Assembly (NCBI GenBank): GCA_963965975.1
Contig: OZ014411.1
Location: 4,573,001 to 4,637,000 of the forward strand
Direction of reading: 5' to 3'
DNA length: 64,000 nt
From: Xestospongia bergquistia
Lineage: Eukaryota; Porifera; Demospongiae; Haplosclerida; Petrosiidae
Both the position numbers and the translations under genes were made by a program. Each line of letters opens with the position of its first letter. Within the stretch, counting starts at the first letter, position 1. Below are positions 12,401-23,900 of this stretch, piece after piece. The notes under the pieces are model-generated. The model was given only the letters and a program-made list of their open reading frames with translations, was not told where the DNA came from and ran no database searches.

Positions 12401-15400
12401 CGTTAATACGTTTATCTTTCTCCAGAAGTTCATGTCTTAATCGATCTCTTTGTAATTCAATCCTAGCCAATTCTCGTGTTACTTGTTCAAGATGACTAGG
12501 GAATTGCTCAGAAGAATCAGACTGAACTTGAGTAGGTATAAGTAAAAGCTGTGTGCTAGGGTATTGTTGATCCTACGAGAAAAAAGTTTCTTTTAAAAAT
12601 CATTATTATTAAAAAATGACCTGTTTATATAAATTTATGAAGTTGTAATTTTAAAAATTATACATTAGCATATTTAGATTTATTTTATAATATACGGGCA
12701 GACCAAAGGTACCAAATACTAGAACACTAAACACTTAGCAGCAATTTTAGCCAAACTGCTTGCTACATCATTTTATGAAATGATGGCCTCAGAAAAGAAT
12801 GCAAGGATTTTCATATCATGATATAGCCATACAGAAAGACACCTACTATGATATAACTGCATATGTCTACATTGTGGTTGATGTAATAGTAATATTTTAC
12901 AGAAAGTAGCAAAACAACATAGGAAGTAAACAAAGTCAATACCAAAAGTATAACATAGTTATTATAAAGTCTCTTGTCTGTTTTTACAACTGAAATGGCT
13001 GAGATGGCAAACTATAGGCTCACAGGTCAATGCTCAGAACTAATTTCTTCTTCATACGAAAGTTAACACTTCTTAGGACATCAGTTACTAATGTAAGTCA
13101 TCTCTTAACATCCAACTTATGGCCAAAGATGTGAGCCCCTTTTGTCACAAGTGGAATCGTCATAACTGCAGAACACTCTGTGTGTTGTTTTTACAGACAA
13201 AAGTTATATATTAAATTCCTTCCTTCTAAAGGATTGGCTTGATTATTGAAGACAAATCCTTGGTGAGTGTTGTCACTAAACCAGTCATGAAAATAGACAT
13301 CATAGCAAGTAGACATCTCTACCAATGCTCATTCCCAATGCTACAGACAAGGCACTAGCTCCCATAGCATCTAATCCAGAGTGTCACCAAAGTTGCAGTG
13401 TTTGGAGAGCTTCTTTAAAATCACTATGACACAAATGCCTGTATTATGAGGTGTAAAACCTCCAAAGTATAATGAACAAATACTACACTTAAGATTAAAT
13501 AGCTGAACACATAATATTAACATATCCAAATACTAACTATATATTTGTACATAAATGTTGACAGTAAGCTTCAATGAAGAATGTAATGTCTATAAGGCTT
13601 AAATATCATCTCTAAATATTAAATAAGTCATGGTATTCTGATAAGCAAACATGCCTAATCTTTGCAACTTTTTAGCCAAGAATTACTCTCTGATATATCT
13701 TACAGTTATATGTTGTACAAGTCCATTACCAGTTTCAAGTATCTGCAGTCCATGCAACAGGTAAATATAAAGCTGGGGTAATCCTTTACCAAGAAACTCC
13801 AAAGACAATTCTTTCTATCATCCCACAGGCCAGCAAATCGCAAGCCACTAGTGAGTCAACACAAGGAAGAGACAAGTTTGTATGCCCATACTTGTGAGTA
13901 GAAATTGTGTACACACAATGTGTTGTGCCCTTATTAAGCAAACAAGAAAGAAAAAAATTCTGCAAGCAACAATGGATCCCAATTTCATAGATCAGTTAGT
14001 CTAAGTAATATTCAGCTGCATCCAACTATACCAAAAAAAAGAAAAAGTATCCTATCAAAGCTAATCAGTGACCTTTGAGTCTTTGACTTGACAAAATCAG
14101 TTTGCTTCAATAGAATAATTTAACAATATACTTAACAAAGTCTTAATGTACAGTAACAGATATTTCTGAGAACTACACAGTAGGTATCCTCCATTTTACT
14201 GTAGTACTATAGTTGTACTTTACAGCAAATTTCACCATGATTTGATAAATCATCTACACCACTTGTATTGCAGTTAGCTCTGCTATTAAAATTTAACGGG
14301 TGCTACTCAATTAGCACATGTGTATTTGATTCAAGACATGTAGTTAATGAGCAAAAATAATAATTGAAATTAGAGAGTAGTATAGCTAGTCCAACACAGA
14401 AAGAGAAAGTAGAAGTTAAGAGTGTTAATAAGTATATCTAAGAAAGCAATCACAGGAGAAATATGCAAGGCCAAAGACGTGATAATAAAAAAAGCAGATA
14501 AGCTCTACAATAGAATTGTAATATGATGTGGTAACTTAAAAATTTTATTTTAATTCATTTTATGTTCTGTTAATGCACATACAATGGAGTATTGCCTTTA
14601 AGTGGAGGACTAATTTGTAATGGGGACGTATACTTCTGATTCCTTGTCACAATAAGAAAAACGTGTGTGAAACAAGTCAAAAAAAAGGAAACATTGCTTT
14701 TGAAACTAACTTTGAGCCCAACATTAACAGCAAGTGAATGATTGCTAATGTGTTATTGTTAAAAATGATACTCCCTTATATGAAGTAAAGATAAAGAATA
14801 CAAGCTAATTCCTTGGAATTGACAATTATTATGTCAATGAAACATCTTATTACAAGGGATGAAAGAAGCTGGTCATGATTGCAAAGATGTCTGTGCCAGT
14901 TTCAATTTGTGCTTTGCTAATTCCAAGTTTCAAAAAGAACTACACCTTCAAAACAACATTCGAAGAGCATTCTGGTTAGTGAGCCAGAAGAGTGGTTCAA
15001 ATCCAAGGAATGTGGCATAACTACTTTGTTTACAGTGATGTTTTTTAGAGATATGCTGTACATGAAGCATGAAGCTCTCACTCTAGCAAGAAATTATTTT
15101 AAAATAATTCTACTACTAAGTTTGAAAATGTTCTTCCCTACAAAAGTGTATTTACTCAGATTGACTGGCTTAATTTAGTGAGCAGGAGCATCTGAGCACA
15201 AGACTCATACAAAAGCTCAAAGGTATGATTGTATTGTTGATTATGCAAAGCATCATATTCTGATTTTTAGCAGCATAGTAAGAAGCAACTAGAATAACTA
15301 TACAAGTGACTCAAACATAACGAATGGTTTAATTCTACCATCTATTTATTAATATAAATAAATAATGCAGCAAGTGGAGCTTTATTATTGTTGAATGTTA

Positions 15401-18400
15401 ACAATAATAAAATAACACTACTAGCATGTAAACAAAGTGACAGATGTAAATATAACAATGTTCATTGCAACTCACTTTCTTAGCATTTACTAGTTTTGAA
15501 TGTTCATTTTCTGTTGTCTTTCTTTGGAAAGACAACTTTTCTCCCAAGTCTGCTACATTCTTCTGCTCTTGCTGAAATAAAAATAAATACTTAAAATAAA
15601 GGAATATTGTTGTATGAGCACAGGAATCTATAATAACTTTAAACATTTTTCTTTAAAGTGAATGCATGGCAGTAAAATGTTATGACAAATATAAATTTTA
15701 AAGTCCAAGCCCAGTTTGAAGGACGTCGATATGTGCAAGTTTAAACCACACTTTTGAGGCAACAAAATCACTCCATCAGTCAAAGTAAATCTTAAATAAG
15801 TGGGTATCAAGTATGAAATGTGTAGTAGCTATTGACAATTGTTTTATATTGTACATACTTAAGGGCACACTTCTTATTAATAATTAATAAATCCTTCAAT
15901 TTAGCTTGCTTTGCAAGCCATGTTAGCTTTGTACTTGTAATTTTTTTGCTTTTTACAGACATACTACATATAAACTACTTTGCTTAATTACCAACTATAA
16001 AACTTGGAATCTAGACACAAATGTATGATATCCATTGCCAGCAAGTGAGCCAAAGAGATAAAAAGTTTCCAATTGCAGTGAAATTTATGAGCTTTGTATG
16101 CTTTGTGTGCAACAATCTAACTATTTACAACAACACTGATGACATCAATTGGTTTACACATAACAATCCACCTCATGTTGATTGGTAAAAGCCTTCATGC
16201 TTATAATTAAAAACAGTAAAGTACAGAACCCTTACAAGTGGCAGGGATCAGTGACAGTAATTACTGTCAAATTGCTGAATAAATAGTCAGCAGAGGTTGT
16301 TTTAAGCTTATGCAACACATTGAAAATATGCAGGGCATGGTGTCATCTATATCACTAGTCTAGTAAGTGACAATAGTTTAGTGACAATGCGTGTGCCTTA
16401 AATAGTTGTCTTGCAAGGCTCTGTTTGCTAAGCTAAATCAGTTGCAATAGCAACAGCAAATATGTATATGGTGTGGATACAAAGACCTTTTTAGAACAGG
16501 TAAGAATTAAAATTGCTGTAACTTTAGAACCAAAAAATTTTCACAAAAATTCATACACCAAATTTATAGAAAACTATATTCTGTATATATAATCAGATCA
16601 ATCAAATCTACCGTATTGCCTATGCTTTTGGAACAGACAGACAGACAGACAAAGCAAGTACTGTAACAATCACCTATGTAAACAACAGCGAGGGTTAAAT
16701 ACACACAGATTCAAGTCTACATTCTATACTAGCTTCCACAGGAAACATTTTAAACTTAAGTCCCAAGCTTGAGTAGACAATGCAAAGCAATTCCTACTTA
16801 AGGAACATATGATTTAAGGCAAAAAAAGTAAGTTGACTAGTCAGTAGCTTGTTATCAAATTAATTAATGTCTTAACATTAAAAAGAATATGGTTTCTAAA
16901 AAACATGGAACAACAATGTTTCTCAAACAAATCATATTGTTGTGCAAATAAATTAATGTCGTCACCAATATTATCAATTCTTACTGTATATACTCAGTCT
17001 AAACTTTGCCATAGAAAACTTCAACAAAGTATTAGGCCACTAAAGACAAGGCAATCTATGTATCAAAATAAATCTTTTTTGAAAAGTAGTACTTCTTACT
17101 GTTTCTTTCAAATCAGTGAGTTCATCTTCCAATTCAGTATTCTTTGTGGTCATCTGTTCTAGTGCAAGCTTTGTCTCCATCAATTGTTGCTGTAATTCAA
17201 TGACATTTTTCTCAAGATTAACAGCTACTTGTTCTTTCTCATCTTTGACGGTAGTAATCTCCTGAATTTGTTTATCTTTAGCATCCAACTGCCTAGTAGC
17301 ATCAAGTGCACCCTTCTGACTTTCTTCCTCCAACCTTTGAACTTTTTCAGTCAACTTTTTGTTATCTTCTTGTTCCTTTAAAGAATTTTTCTGGTCAACA
17401 TGTAATTGTTCTTTTAACTTCACCAATTCTTCTTCCAATGTCTGTTTTTCAAGTTGTTGATCATCATAGAGCTTTTGTGTATCTCTGTAACGTTTGTCCA
17501 AAAAGGCTATTTGAGCATCGGCCTGAGTCTTAACTTCAGTGAACTTTACCTTGAGATCTAATATTGACTTCTTTCCTTCTTCAACTTGACTGTTGGCTTT
17601 AGTGAGCTCTAGTTGAAGTTCAGTAATTGATTTGTTACATTCTTCTACTTTAGTTTTCAAATTGTTTAGTTGTTCCTCTTTTTCTGTTATCGTTGTTTCC
17701 AGTATTTCAGCTTTCAATTCAGCTTTATTCTTATCCTCTTCCAGTGTCTTTAATAGCACATCTTTAGCAAGTAAATGTCTCTCCTGATCAGCAAGACTTA
17801 GCTCTAACTCTTTCATTCTAGCTTGAACAGTCCATTGTTGTTGTCTAAGTTGTGTTTTGTACTGGACAATTTTCTCCTCATATTCGTTAATACGTTTATC
17901 TTTCTCCAGAAGTTCATGTCTTAATCGATCTCTTTGTAATTCAATCATAGCCAATTCTCGTGTTACTTGTTCAAGGTGATTAGGGATTTGCTCAGAGGAA
18001 TCAGACTGAACTTGAGTAGGTATAAGTAAAGGCTGTATGTGAGGGTGTTGCTGATCCTATGAGAAGTAAAAACAATTTTAAAGAAAAATTCATTATTAAA
18101 GACATGACCTGTTAATACAAATTCATCAAGTTGTAATTTTAAAAACAAATATTAGCATATTTAGATTTATTATATAATAATACCAAATAGTAGAACACTA
18201 AACACTTAGCCGAAACTGCTTGCTACACCATGTATGAAAATGATAGCCTCAAAAAAAGTGCAAGGATTTTCATATCATGATTTAGCCATACAGAAAGGCA
18301 CTGACTATGATATAAATACATATGTCTACATTGTGGTTGGTGTAATATTAATATTTTATAGAAAGTAGCAAAACAACATAGGAAGTAAACAAAGTCAATA

Positions 18401-20946
18401 CCAAAATGTATAACATAGTTATTATAAAGTCTCTTGTCTGTTATTACAACTGAAATGGCTGGGATGGCAAACTATAGGCCCACAGGTCAATGGTCAGAAC
18501 TAATTTCTTCTTCATATGAAAGTTAGCACTTCTTAGGACATCAGTTACTAATGTAAGTCACTTCTTTACATTCAGCTTACAGACAAGAACAAACACTACA
18601 CTAAAGATTAAATAGCTAGACACATAATGTTACAAATACTAACTATATATTTGTACATAAATGTAGATGGTAAGCTTTGATGAAGAATGTAATGTCTATG
18701 AGGGTTAAATATCATCTCTAGATATTAAATAAGTCGTGGTATTCTGACAAACAAACATGCCTAATCTTCGCAACTTTTTAGCCAAGAATTAGTCTCTGAT
18801 ACATCATATATTTACATGTCCTACAAGTCCATTACCAGTTTTAAGTATCTACAGTCCATACAGTAGGTAAAATGTAAAGCTGGGAGTAATCCTTTGTCAA
18901 AAAACTTCCAGAGACAATTCTTTCCATTATCCCACAGGCCAGCAAATCGCAAACCACTAGTGAGTCAACACAAGGAGAAACGAGTCTGTGTGTCTATACT
19001 TATGAGTAGAAATTGTGTACACCCAATGTGTGGTGCCCTTATTAAGCAAACAAGAAGAAAATAATTCTGCAAGCAACAATGGAGTATTTGGTTAAACAAC
19101 TAATACACTTGATAATCAAGAATGATATTTACTATCTATAATAGTTACATATTATAATATAAAGTCAAAGTTGTGTACTTGTTTAGTGCTGGCTCAAGTT
19201 CTCAACCTATTTGGTTGGACAATGTTAGATGTACCAGTTCATCTACTAATTGTCTTGCTTATTGTGAGAGCTGTCCATCATCTCAGTATCATAACTGTAA
19301 TCATAGCAAAGATGTCTCATTGGAGTGTGATAAGTACAAATGAACAATATGGATATAAACATTAGTCTTTGTTCACAGAGTTCTCTCTACATATACCTCA
19401 TTCCAATGGACCATATGCTACACTTGATGCTTGCAACACAGGTGATTATCCCAATTTCATAGATGAGTTAGTCTAAGCAATCGTCAGCTACATGAACTAT
19501 ACCAACAAGATAAAGTATCCTATTGAAGCAAATCAGTGACCTTTGAGACTTTGACAAAAATCAGTTTGCTTCAATAGAATGGCTTAACAATATACATAAC
19601 AAAGTGTTACTGTATAGTAACAGAAATTTCTGGGAACTACACAGTAGGTATACTCCATTTTACTGTAGTATTATAGCTGTACTTTACAGCAAACTTTACT
19701 ATGATTTTGACAAATCATGGTGTACTTCAGACACTGCAGTTAGCTCTGCTATTAAAATTTAATGGAATTACTCAATTAGCACATGTGCAATTGATTCAAG
19801 ACATCTAGGTAATGAGTGAAAATAGCAATTGAAATTAGAGAGTAGTATAGCTAGTCCAACACAGAAAGAGAAAGTAGAAGTTAAGAGTGTTAATAAGTAT
19901 ATCCAAGAAAGCAATCACAGGAGAAATATGCAAGGCCAAAGACGTGATAATAAAAAAAGCAGATAAGCTCTAAAATAGAATTGTAATATGATGTGGTAAC
20001 TTAAAAATTTTATTTTAATTCATTTTATGTTCTGTTAATGCACATACAATGGAGTATTGCCTTTAAGTGGAGGACTAATTTGTAATGGGGACGTATACTT
20101 CTGATTCCTTGTCACAATAAGAAAAACGTGTGTGAAACAAGTCAAAAAAAAGGAAACATTGCTTTTGAAACTACACTGTAAAAACTAAGTAGTGATGGTC
20201 ACTGCCTTTGTAGTGAACATGACCACAAAGTTCTGTCACTACATAGTAGTGAAGCAGTGTAGTGAAAATTTCACTACCCATGTAGTGACGTTCACCAAAC
20301 ATGTAGTGAACATCACCAATACATCCAATCACAACATACGTGGGCATTTAATAGAACCTGGCGTAAAGATCTACGCATGTGCAAACGTTTTCACTTACTG
20401 AAGCTGCATAATAATTATTTCATAAAGGAAGAGTTCAAGTGTCTAACTATTACTGAACTTCGAGAGTATCTTGCAAGACAAAGCATTTGCTCAAAGGTGC
20501 TAAAATTACTTGCTGAGAATATGGTGTCAGGACTGGCTCTGTTGATGAATCGGAATTGAAGGAAGTTGTACCAACAATCGGTGACAGAACAATACTTAGA
20601 AAAACTATTCAGAAGCTAAAACAGGTAAATAAATAGGTGTTATTTATAGTACTGTTTATTTTTGACACAACTTTCTCAATTGTAGGTAACAGTACCATAT
20701 TCCTCTGTTAAAGATAGCCTTGAAGTATGTTGATTGGCTAAGTATATATTAACTATGTATATACGTATATATATGTATTAAGTAAAGTCCTGTAATTCTA
20801 GACTATTTAATAGAGTATGGTTTTGGCTACCTATCGATATATAATAAGTTTAACATAACCTCTATCAGCTTTAGTTAATGAGGATCTTTCAAAACAGTCA
20901 GGATTTATGATTAGTCTGGAGTTACCGGACTTTATATAAATGCAAC

Positions 20947-20977
<31 letters not shown>

Positions 20978-23900
20978 TTGTAGGAAATCCACTCTTCTAA
21001 TAATATTAGTGATGAACTAAGTGTCCCTATGGATGATTTTGATGATGAAGTACTGTCTAGAATACTATATGTAAGTTTCTGTAGTAAATAACATAACTCA
21101 TGATTTTTTGTATTTAGAATAGCACCAGTGATATTGGATTAGTAGATTACCATTTAACAAAGACGATGTAAGTTTCATTATTCTCTGTATACAATGTAGT
21201 GATATTGGATTAGTAGATTACCATTTAACAAAGACGATGTAAGTTTCATTATTCTCTGTATACAATGTAGCTAGTATCAAACGTTTCTTCATTTTACCAA
21301 TTTTATAGTGTCAATGGGATGCTGCTACTATACTTGAGGACTCAGGAACCACAGAATGCAATGATGAGAACACAATACAGAAAATGTTAGTACTTTTCCT
21401 AGTCTGTTTGTTGCTATTGTTATTTGTTTTCACATGCAGGTTTTTTGCTCCAAAACGTTTAAACCTTGATGAAACTTCTAGTGTTTTGTGTACTCCAGTA
21501 CTGTCAAAAAAAAAAACAAGAAGCACCATTACCAAGGCCTTTTGATGTGCCATTGAGCTTCCCACCAATGTTGAAGCAGCACTGCTGAAAAATTCTCTTT
21601 TGGGGAAACCTTGGACAAAATTCATAACTGTTATTGCACAATCCATTTATAGTTGCAAAAGCTACCCTACAGAAGACGAGTATTCTCACGTTGTCCAACA
21701 GCTTTATAAAAATGGCCATTTCTTGATGATGGTAGTAGATTGGTAAGTACATGTGTATCTTTATCAAAGGACAGAAAATCCAATACAATATTCACTTGTA
21801 TATGCTTCATTCCTTATAGATCTACCTTGTTGTAACCTCCGCAAGCCAGAGGACAAAAAAAGGGGAACTCCCAAAAGACTAACGCAGCCATTGTCATCAC
21901 CATCTACCCCAAAATCAAAAATGCCGTCTATACCATTTGTTTCAGCTTTAGTTCCCATTGGAGAGGACGAAGCATCGATGAAATGCCATTTATAATGATG
22001 CAGAATGAATTGAAAAAAGTGGTACCTAATAAGAAGATTGTTATTTACTTAATGAGAAGAACATTTCCATTGCGACAGCAGGATGTACTCAATGAGACAG
22101 CTAACATTTTGTGTATATTGGAAAAATATCCTGCCCTAGATGAGGTAAATATACATCATTGCCTGCTTATGTGCATGCATAATGTTATATATTTATTTCT
22201 TAGATACTTTCAGAAGAATGAATTCAAAAGTGGACTCAAATAGTTCCAAGAAATTTGGAAATAGATGAAGAAGAAGGCAATACAATACACAAGCTTACAG
22301 AAGTATTTTCTGTAACCGACATACCTCCTGGTATAAGCACAATTTTTAGTGTATTATAGTACATTATATATACATTTTTTTACTCTTGCATAGAATTCCG
22401 AAATGTTTTAGCCATCGTTAGTCTTGTACTAAAGGTACCAGATGTTTGTCACAAATCTGATTATGCAAGAGTAATTACAGTTGTTGATGTAAGTATTTTC
22501 ATATCTTTTCATATCCCCATACATGAGCATAAACATAAGTATTATGTTAAGTGCACTTAATATAGCATTTTGTAGTTTCAACCATTGTCTTGGTTACCAT
22601 AATCTCATCAATATGATGTAAGGTCAATACTGAGTACCCACAAAGCCAAAACTGGTCTAACTCAGTATGTATAAAGCTAACTAGAAGCCAAAAAGTACTC
22701 TTTGTAGTATATGTCCAATTAATTAAACTATGAGGGTGAGACAGTTACTATTTCAACTTAACTGTGTTAGCTCATTTGAAATAGTATCTGCTTATAGCTT
22801 AAATTGAAGCCATGATCAGTTACTATAGCAAGGTGGGTGTAAAAGCAATGTGGTTGTAGATGCAACTAGTTGGCTTTATACATATAGAATTATACTAGTA
22901 TTGACCTTGTAGTAACTTAGAATTAGGTTTATTACATATTGATGGACTGTGGTAACAAAGACCTTAGTTAAAATGATGAAATGCTTTTTTCAGTGTGAAT
23001 ACAGTATATACTTGTAAAACTCTAATAGAAAATTATATTTATTATTTTCCTTTTACATGCAGATTGGATTCAATGTAACAGAAACCTCCTCAGGAGTGCC
23101 AACACCACAACCATGTCTTCTTCTACAACATATCAGTGGAGTGCCAAAGGATTGCTTTCTTGTATTAGAGAAAAAGGTTCTATGCAAGGTGGAGGTTCAT
23201 AAAGAAATTTTTGTCCTCTTTGCCTCTTTCTTTGTTTTAAATATCTATTATTCTAATGGATGTAGCAACTTATACACTCTTCTAGAATGTTTCTTTTTGA
23301 ATCAACCACTGACTGGTAGAAAACCAAGAGTTTCATCAGTACTTTCCCAACTATGCCAAAAGTGATCTTTCCTTTCTATATAATTATTGTAAGCTTTATC
23401 TCTTTTAAAACATCATTATTTTAATTGTTAGGCTTTTGTTGGTCATCTCTTTTAAAACATCATTATTTTAATTATGTTAGGCTTTTGTTGGTTATCTATT
23501 ATGCATCTTCATGTTTCAATTTTTAAACAAAACTGTTAATTAAAGTTGATCAGGTGCAAGATAAGTATGTAGTGAATGGTGTAGTGGTAGTGATGTTCAC
23601 CATTAATAATAGGTGATCCTCACTAATGTTGAAGTAGTGACAGAATGGTAGTGACTCTCACTACCTCCTTGTAGTGACTCCTGTGGCAAGATTTTCACTA
23701 CCATTTTGAGGTGAACATCACCACCTAGTTTTTACAGTGTAACTTTGAGCCCAACGTTAACAGCAAGTGAATGATTGCTAATGTGTTATTGTTAAAAATG
23801 ATACTCCCTTATATGAAGTAAAGATAAAGAAAACAAGCTAATTCCTTGGAATTGACAATTATTATGCCAATGAAACATCTTATTACAAGGGATTGGTCAT

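Larger units (their letters stand above)
9692..15162 (-). repeat. tandem duplication unit, copy 1 (gene A)
   Basis: About 5.47 kb. It starts with 'ggcttaatgcattgaatgag' context and ends at 'tttactcagatt'; the same two ends recur at 15163 and 24282. It contains the exons 10003-10098 and 11616-12572 and their introns. A stretch of about 345 bp (about 13125-13470) is present only in this copy. The empty target site of the TIR element (TA at 14707-14708) is preserved here. Confidence 0.88.
20174..23739 (+). mobile_element. 3566-bp TIR element with SAMD3-like cargo
   Basis: Ends are CACTGTAAAAACTA at 20174-20187 and its exact complement TAGTTTTTACAGTG at 23726-23739. The inverted similarity continues imperfectly, and GTAGTGA/TCACTAC motifs are repeated near both ends (20189-20310, 23570-23720). 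A TA dinucleotide flanks it at 20172-20173 and 23740-23741. The uninterrupted site is seen in the sister copy, with a single TA at 14707-14708. So this is a cut-and-paste type insertion later than the tandem duplication. No transposase motif is seen; the content is a broken SAMD3-like gene. CACTG ends recall the CMC (CACTA/Mirage/Chapaev) group, but I cannot assign a superfamily. Confidence 0.87.

Noticed and set aside
11616-12572. Myosin heavy chain or golgin assignment for the large coiled-coil exon
   Set aside because: Similarity is compositional (heptads, Glu/Lys/Gln) and the exon is spliced to a kinase; no motor or GRIP domain is present.
19171-19365. 64-residue hydrophobic open frame suggesting a small membrane protein
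   Set aside because: Another frame of the same bases gives a clear SRCR domain fragment with correctly spaced cysteines.
20192-20401. 69-codon frame at the left end of the TIR element
   Set aside because: Overlaps the subterminal GTAGTGA repeats and has no recognisable domain.
20174-23739. hAT or piggyBac assignment of the TIR element
   Set aside because: Target duplication is TA (2 bp), not 8 bp or TTAA, and no transposase is seen.
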